Shown here: positions 27,436 to 34,919 of the stretch, in pieces
How the letters are laid out: the number at the start of each line of letters is the position of its first letter
How positions within the stretch are numbered: position 1 is the first letter of the stretch
Assembly: GCF_000510725.1 (NCBI RefSeq)
Contig: NZ_KI783312.1
Location: 228-64,227, forward strand
Origin: Pseudoxanthomonas sp. J31
Lineage (GTDB): Bacteria > Pseudomonadota > Gammaproteobacteria > Xanthomonadales > Xanthomonadaceae
DNA length: 64,000 nt
Reading direction: 5' to 3'
The notes under the pieces: generated by a model
What the model was told of the DNA's origin: nothing
Database searches by the model: none
Seen by the model: the letters and a program-made list of their open reading frames with translations, nothing else
Made by a program: the position numbers and the translations under genes

Positions 27436-27752
27436 TGCGTCTGCGCTTCGCTGACCATCCGCTGCAGCTCGCCGGACTCCAGCAGCTCCAGGGTGATGTC
27501 GCAGCCGCCGATCAGCTCGCCGTGCAGGAACAGCTGCGGGAAGGTCGGCCAGTTGGAATAGCGCGGCAGGTTGGCGCGGATCTCCGGCTCCTCCAGCACG
27601 TTGACCGTGTGCAGGTCCTTGGCCCCGGCGGCCTGCAGGGCCTGCACCGCGCGGGCCGAGTACCCGCACATCGGGAACGCCGGAGTGCCCTTCATGAACA
27701 GCACGATTGGCCGGCTCTCGACCTCGGCCTGGATGCGATCCATCACCGCCAT
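27432..27752 (-). CDS. grxD: Monothiol glutaredoxin Grx4
   Basis: A 106-residue monothiol glutaredoxin that carries and delivers [2Fe-2S] clusters and interacts with BolA proteins. The active site is Cys29-Gly-Tyr-Ser (family norm CGFS); other hallmarks are the FMKGTP loop, the WPTFPQLF cis-Pro stretch and GGCDI glutathione-binding loop. It is first in the grxD-SDR-marC operon. The start at 27752 gives the expected N-terminus; the 109-bp gap to the divergent superoxide dismutase gene should contain both promoters. Confidence 0.95.
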   Translation of the reverse strand: MAVMDRIQAEVESRPIVLFMKGTPAFPMCGYSARAVQALQAAGAKDLHTVNVLEEPEIRANLPRYSNWPTFPQLFLHGELIGGCDITLELLESGELQRMVSEAQTQ

Positions 27753-27861
27753 TGCGAGTCTCCTGACGCCGGGGCCTGGACGGCCGTCGGCTACACTGAA
27801 GTTGCAATTGTAATCCCAGCGCGGCCGCCCCGACGCCGCGCCTCCCCCGGAAAGTCCCCCG

Positions 27862-28437
27862 ATGCCGTTCGAGTTGCCCGACCTGCCCTACGCGCGCACC
27901 GCGCTGGAGCCCCATGTTTCCGCCGCCGCGCTGGAAGCGCACCGTGGCGTGCACCGCGAGCATGTGGAGGCGCTCAACCGCCTGCTGCCGGGCTCCGGGC
28001 TGGAGGCGCTGGCGCTGCCGGAGCTGCTGCGCCGGGCCCAGGGCCGGCTGGCGGAGGCCGCCGCCGAGGCCTGGAACCACGCTTTCTACTGGAGCTGCAT
28101 GTCGCCACGCGGCGGCGGCGAACCGCGCGGCGCGCTGGCCGACCTGCTGGCACGCCGCTACGGCAACCTCGCCGGCTTCCGCGCCGAGTTCGAGCGCATG
28201 GCCCTGGCCCAGCCCGGGCCCGGCTGGGCCTGGCTGGTGCAGCGCCCCGACGGCAGCCCCGGCATCCTGGTCACCCGCGGCGCCAGCACCCCGGCCACCG
28301 GCAGCGACACCCCGCTGCTGGCCTGCGACCTGTGGGAACACGCCTGGTGGATGGACCACCAGGACGACCGCGCCGCCTACCTGGCCGGCTTCTGGAAGGT
28401 GGTGGACTGGGAGGCCGTGGCCCGCCGCCTGCGCTGA
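27862..28437 (+). CDS. Iron/manganese superoxide dismutase, divergent
   Basis: A 191-residue Sod_Fe family protein. The four metal ligands are present: His27 (EAHRGVH), His73 (AWNHAFYW), Asp156 and His160 (CDLWEHAWW). Around them the usual second sphere is changed: the gateway Tyr34 is missing or replaced by His34 (HREHV where HHQTYV is normal), and the iron-type Gln69 is Glu69 (AAEAWNH). The region that carries Gln in manganese enzymes is also altered. It may be a secondary dismutase with shifted metal use or activity. It is divergent from grxD and convergent with purK; its expression is not predictable from sequence. Confidence 0.85.
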   Translation: MPFELPDLPYARTALEPHVSAAALEAHRGVHREHVEALNRLLPGSGLEALALPELLRRAQGRLAEAAAEAWNHAFYWSCMSPRGGGEPRGALADLLARRYGNLAGFRAEFERMALAQPGPGWAWLVQRPDGSPGILVTRGASTPATGSDTPLLACDLWEHAWWMDHQDDRAAYLAGFWKVVDWEAVARRLR

Positions 28438-28453
28438 CCGGCCACGGCGCGGC

Positions 28454-29605
28454 TCAGCCGCGCAGCAGGGCCACGACCGGCACGACCTGCGCCTGCCGCT
28501 CCAGCGCCGCGCCGGCGGCCTCCAGCGCATCGGCCAGCGCGTGCGGCGTGTCGGCGCGGAAGGTGGCATGGCCGACCTTGCGCCCTGCGCGCGGCTCCTT
28601 GCCGTAGTCGTGCCAGTGGCCGCCGGCCTGGCCGAGCACGCCGGCCGCGTCCGGCATCGCGCCGATCCAGTTGAGCATGCAGGCATGGCCGCGCATCGCG
28701 GTGCTGCCCAGCGGCAGGCCCAGCACGGCGCGCAGGTGGTTCTCGAACTGCGAGGTCTCCGCGCCCTCGATCGTCCAGTGCCCGGAGTTGTGCACGCGCG
28801 GCGCCATTTCGTTGGCCAGCAGCTGGTCGCCGCGGCGGAACAGCTCCAGCGCGAACACGCCGACGTAGCCCAGCTTCTCCGCCAGCAGGCGGGCGTAGCG
28901 AAGCGCGGTGTCCTGCACCCGGGCCGGCACCGGCGCCGGCGCCAGGCTGGCCGAGAGCACGCCGTCGACATGCCAGTTGGCGGTCAGCGGCCAGGCGCGG
29001 AATTCGCCGTCGCGGCCGCGCACGGCAACCACGCTGACCTCGCCGTCGAACGGCACGAAGGCCTCGAGGATCAAGCCTACCCGCGCCGCCTGCGCGCCCA
29101 GCGCCTCCCAGGCGGCATCGGCGTCGGCGTGGCTGCGGATGCGGAACTGGCCCTTGCCGTCGTAGCCCAGGCGGCGGGTCTTGAGGATGCACGGCACGCC
29201 GACCTCGTCCAGCGCGCGCTCCAGCCCTTCGCGGCTGTCGACCGCGGCGAACGCCGGCACCGGGATGCCCAGTTCGCGGAACAGGGTCTTCTCGGCCAGG
29301 CGGTCCTGGGCCACGGCCAGCGCGTCCGGCGCCGGGAACACCGGCACCTTGCCGGCCAGGGCACGGGCACTGTCGGCCGGCACGTTCTCGAAATCGAAGG
29401 TGACCACGTCGACCTCGCCGGCCAGCGCCTGCAGCGCGGCGGCATCGTCGAACGCGGCGTTGAGCAGCGGCGCGCACTCGCCGGCGCAGGCGTCGGCGGC
29501 CGGGTCCAGCACCTTGAACTGCAGCCCCAGCGGCAGGCCGGCCAGCGCCATCATCCGCGCCAGCTGCCCGCCCCCGAGGATCCCCACGCGTTGGCGACGG
29601 CTCAT
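28454..29605 (-). CDS. purK: N5-carboxyaminoimidazole ribonucleotide synthase
   Basis: A 383-residue ATP-grasp enzyme of purine synthesis that makes N5-CAIR from AIR, ATP and bicarbonate. Visible are the N-terminal Rossmann loop GILGGGQLARM, the ATP-grasp glycine-rich loop TRRLGYDGKGQ and the metal/ATP site NEMAPRVHNSGHW. Length is as expected. It follows purE by ten bases on the same strand; the two enzymes act in sequence. The frame is open further upstream, but ATG 29605 gives the standard N-terminus. Confidence 0.95.
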   Translation of the reverse strand: MSRRQRVGILGGGQLARMMALAGLPLGLQFKVLDPAADACAGECAPLLNAAFDDAAALQALAGEVDVVTFDFENVPADSARALAGKVPVFPAPDALAVAQDRLAEKTLFRELGIPVPAFAAVDSREGLERALDEVGVPCILKTRRLGYDGKGQFRIRSHADADAAWEALGAQAARVGLILEAFVPFDGEVSVVAVRGRDGEFRAWPLTANWHVDGVLSASLAPAPVPARVQDTALRYARLLAEKLGYVGVFALELFRRGDQLLANEMAPRVHNSGHWTIEGAETSQFENHLRAVLGLPLGSTAMRGHACMLNWIGAMPDAAGVLGQAGGHWHDYGKEPRAGRKVGHATFRADTPHALADALEAAGAALERQAQVVPVVALLRG

Positions 29606-29615
29606 GCGCGGCGAC

Positions 29616-30140
29616 TCACTGCCGCGGGTCGTCATTGGCCATGACGTCCTCGGTCTGGCGCTGGCGGAAGGCTTCCAGCGCGCGGGCGATGTCCGGATGG
29701 TCGGCGGCCAGCATCGCCGCGGCGAACAGGCCGGCATTGGCGGCGCCGGCGTTGCCGATGGCGAAGGTCGCGACCGGGATGCCGGCCGGCATCTGCACGA
29801 TCGACAGCAGCGAATCCAGGCCGTTGAGCGCGCGGCTCTGCACCGGCACGCCCAGCACCGGCACCGGGGTCTTGGAGGCGAGCATGCCCGGCAGGTGGGC
29901 CGCACCGCCGGCGCCGGCGATGATCGCGCGCAGGCCGCGCGCCTGGGCGCTGGCGGCGTACTCGAACAGCACGTCGGGGGTGCGATGCGCGGACACGACG
30001 CGGACTTCGTGCGGAACCCCGAGGGCCTCGAGCTTCTGCACGGCGTGCTGCATCGTCTCCCAGTCGGAGCGGGAACCCATCACGACGCCGACCAGGGGCG
30101 CGGCGGCGGTGGGCGCGGGCGGATTGGGCTGGGCTGGCAT
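29616..30140 (-). CDS. purE: N5-carboxyaminoimidazole ribonucleotide mutase
   Basis: A 174-residue class I PurE that moves the carboxylate of N5-CAIR to give CAIR. The core starts [14 protein letters not shown] and includes the catalytic SAHRTPD and the [12 protein letters not shown] substrate loop. The first 15 residues are a Pro/Ala extension. ATG 30140 is preferred because GAGGA lies about nine bases upstream; ATG 30158 would add six residues. It is upstream of purK in a two-gene operon. Confidence 0.94.
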   Translation of the reverse strand: MPAQPNPPAPTAAAPLVGVVMGSRSDWETMQHAVQKLEALGVPHEVRVVSAHRTPDVLFEYAASAQARGLRAIIAGAGGAAHLPGMLASKTPVPVLGVPVQSRALNGLDSLLSIVQMPAGIPVATFAIGNAGAANAGLFAAAMLAADHPDIARALEAFRQRQTEDVMANDDPRQ

Positions 30141-30197
30141 GGCCGTCCTCGGTGGCAAGGCCGTATTCTAGCCGCCTCCGCTCCCCGACCGAATGCC

Positions 30198-30467
30198 ATG
30201 GACCGCAAGCTGCTCGACCTGCTCTGTTCGCCCGACACCCGCCAGCCGCTGGCCCTGCTGGAGTCGCGCGGGCTGGAAGCGCTCAACCGCGCCATCGCCG
30301 CCGGCCAGGTGAGCCGCGCCGACGGCACGCCGCAGCGCGAACCGCTGCGCGAGGCCCTGGTCACCCGCGACCGCCGCCACGTCTACCGGATCGAGGACGG
30401 CATCCCGGTGCTGCTGGTCGAGGAAGCCCTGGCCACGGCCCAGGTGGCCGACTTCCCGCCGGCATGA
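30198..30467 (+). CDS. Trm112-family protein (UPF0434), cysteine-poor and extended
   Basis: An 89-residue homologue of YcaR/Trm112-like proteins: MDRKLLDLLCSP at the start and VYRIEDGIPVLLVEEA near the end are the family ends. Only Cys10 remains; the second pair of cysteines that would complete a zinc site in typical members is absent, and about 25 extra residues are inserted in the middle. Trm112 proteins are small partners of methyltransferases, but the role of bacterial versions is unclear. The stop overlaps the nadC start (ATGA), so the two are co-translated. Confidence 0.8.
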   Translation: MDRKLLDLLCSPDTRQPLALLESRGLEALNRAIAAGQVSRADGTPQREPLREALVTRDRRHVYRIEDGIPVLLVEEALATAQVADFPPA

Positions 30468-31336
30468 GCCGGCCGGACCTGCTCCCGCCCCCGGAAGCGG
30501 TGGTGCTGGAGGACGTGCGCCGCGCCCTGGCCGAGGACATCGGCGACGGCGACGCCACCGCCGCCCTGCTGCCGGACCAGCCCGAGCGGGCCTACCTGCT
30601 GTGCAAGGAAGACGCGGTCGTCGCCGGCCGCCCCTGGTTCGAGGCCACGCACCGCGTGCTCGACCCGCAGGTCCGCATCGAATGGCACGTGGCCGAGGGC
30701 CAGCGCGTGGCCGCCGGCACCGTGCTGGCCGTCCTGCATGGCCGCACCCGGGCGCTGGTGAGCGCCGAGCGTACCTCGCTCAACTTCATGCAGACCCTCA
30801 GCGGCACCGCCACGGTGACGGCCCGTTACGTCGAGGCCGTGCGCGGCACCGGCACCACCATCCTCGATACCCGCAAGACCCTGCCCGGCCTGCGCCAGGC
30901 GCAGAAGTACGCGGTGCGCGCCGGCGGCGGCGGCAACCACCGCATGGGCCTGTACGACGCGGTGATGCTCAAGGAGAACCACGTGCGCGTGGCCGGTTCG
31001 GTCGGCGCCGCGATCCAGGCCGCGCGGGCGGCGCGGCCCGACCTGCCGCTGATCGTCGAGGTCGAAACCCTGGACGAGCTGCGCGAGGCGCTGGAAGCCG
31101 GCTGCGACCGCATCCTGGTCGACGACTTCGACGCCGCCACCCGCCGCGAGGCGGTGCGCATCGCCCGCTCGGCGCCGTTCGCCGGCCGCATCCCGCTGGA
31201 GGTCTCCGGCAGCGTCGGCCTCGAAGGCCTGCGCGCGATCGCCGAGGACGGCGTGGACTTCATTTCCATCGGCGCCCTGACCAAGCACGTGCGCGCGGTG
31301 GACCTGTCGCTCAAGCTCGGCCCGCCGCCCGCCTGA
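30464..31336 (+). CDS. nadC: Nicotinate-nucleotide pyrophosphorylase (carboxylating)
   Basis: A 290-residue quinolinate phosphoribosyltransferase that makes nicotinate mononucleotide from quinolinate and PRPP in de novo NAD synthesis. Signatures include AEDIGDGDAT, SAERTSLNFMQTLSG, the TRKTLPGLR substrate loop, GGGGNHRMGLYDAVMLKENH and EVSGSVGLEGL. Length matches the family. It is translationally coupled to the Trm112-like gene. A 62-bp gap separates it from the DUF2272 gene, which has its own strong ribosome site. Confidence 0.96.
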   Translation: MSRPDLLPPPEAVVLEDVRRALAEDIGDGDATAALLPDQPERAYLLCKEDAVVAGRPWFEATHRVLDPQVRIEWHVAEGQRVAAGTVLAVLHGRTRALVSAERTSLNFMQTLSGTATVTARYVEAVRGTGTTILDTRKTLPGLRQAQKYAVRAGGGGNHRMGLYDAVMLKENHVRVAGSVGAAIQAARAARPDLPLIVEVETLDELREALEAGCDRILVDDFDAATRREAVRIARSAPFAGRIPLEVSGSVGLEGLRAIAEDGVDFISIGALTKHVRAVDLSLKLGPPPA

Positions 31337-31398
31337 GCCGCGGTCACGCCGCGCCCACCGCCAGCGGCTAACCTCGGGGCCACGGGAAAGGAGTCCGC

Positions 31399-32466
31399 AT
31401 GCGCCCCAACCTCCCCTGCCTGATCCTGCTCGCCCTGGCCGGGCTGCTCCTGGCCCCGGCGCCGGCCCGCGCCGCGGTCGAGGCCTGCGACCTGCCACCG
31501 CGCTATGGCGTCGAGCGCACCGCTGCTGCGGTGGCCCGGGTCGCCTGCCAGGAGTACCGGCTGTGGTACCGGCCCTTCATCGACAGCGAGGGCCGGGTGA
31601 TCGCGCTGGCCCTGGGCGAAGGCGACCGCACCCGGCTCGCGGACGATGCCACCCCGGCCTGGCAGCAGGTCGCGCGCTACTGGCGCGAGAGCGGCACCCT
31701 GGCGCAGATGGGCGCGCTTCCCGGCGCCACCAGCTGCTTCCTGCCGCCGGGCGACCGCCACTACGACAGCGACTGCCGCGCCTTCCTGCTCGACCACCCC
31801 TGGTCGGCGGCGTTCATCTCCTGGGTCGTGCGCCGCGCCGGGGTGCCGAACTTCGCTGCCTCGCCGCGGCACATGGACTACATCGCCCAGGCCTACCGCG
31901 ATCCGGAGCACAGCCCGTACCGCTACGCCGATCCGTTCGCGGACAAGCCCGCGCCGGGCGACCTGCTGTGCTTCCTGCGCGGGAACGACGAGGGCCGGGG
32001 CGCCGCGGGACTGCGCGCCGGCCTGTCCGGCAGCGGGCCACTGCCGCGGCAGTCGCACTGCGAGGTGGTGGTCGCGGCCAATCCCGGCGGCGACCGCACC
32101 CTCTATTCGATCGGCGGCAACGTGCTCAATTCCGTGGTGATGCGCCAGCTGCCGCTGGATCGCACCGGACGCCTGGAGCGCAGCGTCGCCGGCCTTGTCG
32201 GCGCCGGCCAGACCGCCGGCGCCGACTACGACGGCACCATGCCCGCGGCCGCCTGCGGCCCCGCCCGCCCGGAGGCCTGCAGCCTCAACCGGCGCGACTG
32301 GGCGGTGCTGCTGAAACTGCGGACGCAGGCGGAACTGGATGCGCTGTGGTCCGGCGCCCCGCCGGTGCCGGCAACGCCCGCACCGGCACCGGCGGCTGGA
32401 CCGGAACCCGTTGCCGCGCCCGCATCCGGATCCACGCCACCGGACGCCACCGCGGACGGCGACTGA
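31399..32466 (+). CDS. DUF2272 protein, exported, CHAP/NlpC-like
   Basis: A 355-residue protein with a signal peptide (LALAGLLLAPAPARA). The DUF2272 core spans about residues 40-265: PWSAAFISWVVRRAGVPNF, then PAPGDLLCF and SHCEVVV, the last giving a candidate His of a Cys/Ser-His hydrolase-like fold. In place of the nucleophile Cys of NlpC/P60 enzymes the sequence reads PWSAAF, with Ser. A Pro/Ala-rich low-complexity tail ends the protein. GGAAAGGAG before ATG 31399 is a very good ribosome site. The function is unknown; a cell-envelope role is inferred from export and fold. Confidence 0.75.
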   Translation: MRPNLPCLILLALAGLLLAPAPARAAVEACDLPPRYGVERTAAAVARVACQEYRLWYRPFIDSEGRVIALALGEGDRTRLADDATPAWQQVARYWRESGTLAQMGALPGATSCFLPPGDRHYDSDCRAFLLDHPWSAAFISWVVRRAGVPNFAASPRHMDYIAQAYRDPEHSPYRYADPFADKPAPGDLLCFLRGNDEGRGAAGLRAGLSGSGPLPRQSHCEVVVAANPGGDRTLYSIGGNVLNSVVMRQLPLDRTGRLERSVAGLVGAGQTAGADYDGTMPAAACGPARPEACSLNRRDWAVLLKLRTQAELDALWSGAPPVPATPAPAPAAGPEPVAAPASGSTPPDATADGD

Positions 32467-32504
32467 CCGGTGCGCACGCGGCGGCGCTGGGCTAGAGTCC
32501 GCGC

Positions 32505-32858
32505 ATGCCCAGCCTGATCCTGCTGATGATTGCCGGCGCCGCGATGGTCGCGTTCTGGAACGCGGCGCGCGCGGCGGCCGAACGCGCCGAGGCCCTCGGC
32601 CGCGATGCCTGCGCCGCCGCCGGCGTGCAATGGCTGGACCACAGCGTGCACGCCGCCGGCCTGCGCCTGTACCGGCGCGAGGACGGCTGGCTTGGCCTGG
32701 AGCGCACCTTCCGCTTCGACTATTCGCACGACGGCACCGACCGCCACAGCGGACGGCTGGTGCTGCGCGGCGGGCGCCTGGTGTCGTTCACCGGGCCCTC
32801 GTCCGGGGCCACGGTCGTTCCCCTGCCTGCGCGCGGCCGCGCCGGCCTGCAGGACTGA
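32505..32858 (+). CDS. DUF3301 small membrane-anchored protein
   Basis: A 117-residue protein with one N-terminal hydrophobic segment (SLILLMIAGAAMVAFW) and the DUF3301 pattern: RAAAERAEALGRDACAAAGV, QWLDHSV, LYRREDGWLGLERTFRFDYSHDG cut into its recognisable parts. The family is gammaproteobacterial and uncharacterised. It is 38 bp after the DUF2272 gene and converges on sspB across a strong hairpin. Confidence 0.75.
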   Translation: MPSLILLMIAGAAMVAFWNAARAAAERAEALGRDACAAAGVQWLDHSVHAAGLRLYRREDGWLGLERTFRFDYSHDGTDRHSGRLVLRGGRLVSFTGPSSGATVVPLPARGRAGLQD

Positions 32859-32864
32859 AACGGC

Positions 32865-32887
32865 CGCGCCGGCCAAGGGCCGGCGCG
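32865..32887. terminator. Bidirectional terminator-like hairpin
   Basis: CGCGCCGGCC-AAG-GGCCGGCGCG, a perfect 10-bp GC stem with a three-base loop, lies between the convergent DUF3301 and sspB genes. There is no T-run on either side, so termination would not be of the classic kind. Confidence 0.5.
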
Positions 32888-32897
32888 TGCATCGGGC

Positions 32898-33338
32898 TTA
32901 CTTGACCACCCGCAGGTGCGGGCGCTTGCCGGCCGGCGGCGGTTCCGGCGCCGGGGGCGTGTCGTCCGGGCCGTCGTGCTCGTCGCTCGCCGCATCGGGT
33001 GGCAGGCCGGTGTCCTCGGGCAGGACCATGCCCTGCCCGGTCTCGCGCGCGTACACCGCCAGCACCGCGCTGACCGGCACGCTGACCGGCTGGCTGACGC
33101 CACCGAAGCGCGCGGTGAAGCCGATCCAGGCGTTGTCGATGTGCAGGCCGACCACGGCGCGGTCGGCGATGTTGAGCACCACCTTGCCGTCGCGCACCGC
33201 ACCCGGCGGCACCTGGACCCCCGGCACCGACGCATCCACCAGGATGTGCGGGGTCATGCCGTTGTCGTTGATCCACTCGGTGAGCGCCCGCAGCAGGTAC
33301 GGACGGTAGGAGGTCATGCGGGGGACGTCGTCGCTCAT
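32898..33338 (-). CDS. sspB: ClpXP protease specificity-enhancing factor
   Basis: A 146-residue adaptor that binds ssrA-tagged peptides and brings them to ClpXP. The N-terminal domain (SYRPYLLRALTEWINDNGMTPHI in parts, then IADRAVVGLHIDN and IGFTARFGGV) is the SspB fold; a long acidic/proline linker leads to the C-terminal ClpX-docking tail RPHLRVVK. It follows sspA by 48 bp on the same strand, the usual order in gammaproteobacteria. Confidence 0.93.
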   Translation of the reverse strand: MSDDVPRMTSYRPYLLRALTEWINDNGMTPHILVDASVPGVQVPPGAVRDGKVVLNIADRAVVGLHIDNAWIGFTARFGGVSQPVSVPVSAVLAVYARETGQGMVLPEDTGLPPDAASDEHDGPDDTPPAPEPPPAGKRPHLRVVK

Positions 33339-33386
33339 GCGGACAGTCTACGCGACCGCGGCGGCCGGGGGCCGCCGCGGCGCCGT

Positions 33387-34022
33387 TCAGACCGGAAGGT
33401 CGCGCAGCTTCCGTTCCTGCTCGGTGAGGCTGCGGGCGAAACCGGGGTTGCGGAAGATGCGGTTGCCGTAGTCCTCGATGGCCTTGCCGTCCTTCGGCAG
33501 CGGCACGTCCAGCGCCGGCAGGCGCCAGATGATCGGGGCCATGGCGCAGTCGGCCAGGCTCATCTCGGGGTTGAGGAAGAACTTGCTGGCCTTGAACAGC
33601 GGCAGCGACTCGGTCAGCAGCTCGCGCAGGCGCTTGCGGCCGGCCTCGGCCTGCTGCTTGTTGCCCAGCTGGATGGCCTGCACCTGCGGCACCCAGTCGT
33701 GCTCGATGCGCAGCATCGCCAGGCGCAGGCGCGCGCGCGACAGCGGGTCCACCGGCATCAGCGGCGGGTGCGGGTAGCGCTCGTCCAGGTATTCGCTGAC
33801 CACCGAGGCGGCGTACAGCACCAGCTCGCGCTCCACCAGGGTGGGCACCGAGTGGTAGGGGTTGAGGTGGATCAGGTCCTCGGGCGGGTTCTGGGCATCC
33901 ACCGCCACCAGGTCGTAGGTCACGCCCTTGGCCGCCAGGACCAGGCGTACTCGATGACACAGGACGTCATCGACGGAGGAAAACAAAGTCAGGGTATTGC
34001 GCATGCGCACGCTCGCTGCCAT
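33387..34022 (-). CDS. sspA: Stringent starvation protein A
   Basis: A 211-residue glutathione-S-transferase-like protein without a catalytic role; SspA binds RNA polymerase and affects stationary-phase and stress transcription. The start of the GST N-domain reads NTLTLFSSVDDVLCHRVRLVLAAKG, with NPYHSVPTLVERELVLY and the C-domain following, typical of SspA. ATG 34022 has GGAGG six bases upstream and is preferred over ATG 34004. It lies downstream of petABC but beyond a terminator, so it is mainly transcribed with sspB. Confidence 0.92.
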   Translation of the reverse strand: MAASVRMRNTLTLFSSVDDVLCHRVRLVLAAKGVTYDLVAVDAQNPPEDLIHLNPYHSVPTLVERELVLYAASVVSEYLDERYPHPPLMPVDPLSRARLRLAMLRIEHDWVPQVQAIQLGNKQQAEAGRKRLRELLTESLPLFKASKFFLNPEMSLADCAMAPIIWRLPALDVPLPKDGKAIEDYGNRIFRNPGFARSLTEQERKLRDLPV

Positions 34023-34127
34023 CTGGGCCTCCGACGACCGGGCTCCGCCGGTCGCACCAACGCCGGCGGCCCCTCGCCGCCGGTCGTGATAATCCCCCGA
34101 GTGTGCCGTTCCGGCGCCAAAAAGCGC

Positions 34128-34151
34128 AAGGCCGGGGGAGACCCGGCCTTG
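34128..34151 (-). terminator. Rho-independent terminator of the pet operon
   Basis: AAGGCCGGG-GGAGA-CCCGGCCTT forms a 9-bp stem. On the minus strand it is followed by GCGCTTTTTGG, 25 bases after the petC stop. Confidence 0.8.
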
Positions 34152-34175
34152 GCTGCGAACCCTGGAGGGGGGACC

Positions 34176-34919
34176 TCAGTGCACGTCCCGCCAGTATTCC
34201 TGCTTGAGCAGGTAGGCCAGGAACGAGAGCACCACCAGGAACAGGATCACCCAGATGCCGATGGCCTGGCGCTTGAGCGCAGCCGGCTCGCCGGCGTACT
34301 CCAGGAAGTTGGTGATGTCGCGCACCGCCTGGTCGAACTCCTGGGTGCTCACCTTGCCCGGGGAGGTCACCACCAGCCGCTCCGGATGGCGCTCGCCCGC
34401 CTCGTCCGGCTCGCCGTACTCGGCGTGCTGCAGGCCCTGCAGCTCCCACAGCGGGTTGGGCATGGAGACGTTCGGGAACAGCTTGTTGTTCCAGCCCAGC
34501 GGGCGGGTCTCGTCCAGGTAGAAGGACTTGAGGTAGGTGTACAGCCAGTCGGTGCCGCGCACGCGCGAGATCAGGCTCAGGTCCGGCGGCATCTTGCCGA
34601 ACCACTTCTCGGCGTCCGCCGGGGCCAGCGCGACGTGGATCTGCTCGCCGTACTTGGCGCCGGTGAAGTTGAGGTTCTGCATCACCTCTTCTTCGGTCAG
34701 GCCGAGGTCCTCGCCCATGCGCGAGTAGCGCAGGTACTTCAGCGAGTGGCAGCCGGAGCAGTAGTTCATGTACAGCGCCGCGCCGCGCTGCAGCGAGGCG
34801 CGGTCGGACAGGTCGTTGCCGGCCTGCTGCAGCTGGCCGCCGGAGGCGGCCAGCGCGGAGGCCGAGGACAGCAGCCCGATCGCGGCCGAAGCCAGGAGTG
34901 CAATCCACTTCTTAGTCAT
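34176..34919 (-). CDS. petC: Ubiquinol-cytochrome c reductase, cytochrome c1
   Basis: A 247-residue membrane-anchored cytochrome c1 of the bc1 complex, passing electrons from the Rieske protein to soluble cytochrome c. A signal peptide ends ASALAA; the heme motif is Cys54-SG-Cys57-His58 in NYCSGCHSLKYLRYSR; the axial Met is probably in GKMPPDLSL. A C-terminal helix (GIWVILFLVVLSFLAYLL) anchors it. Its start overlaps the end of petB by eight bases. Confidence 0.96.
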   Translation of the reverse strand: MTKKWIALLASAAIGLLSSASALAASGGQLQQAGNDLSDRASLQRGAALYMNYCSGCHSLKYLRYSRMGEDLGLTEEEVMQNLNFTGAKYGEQIHVALAPADAEKWFGKMPPDLSLISRVRGTDWLYTYLKSFYLDETRPLGWNNKLFPNVSMPNPLWELQGLQHAEYGEPDEAGERHPERLVVTSPGKVSTQEFDQAVRDITNFLEYAGEPAALKRQAIGIWVILFLVVLSFLAYLLKQEYWRDVH

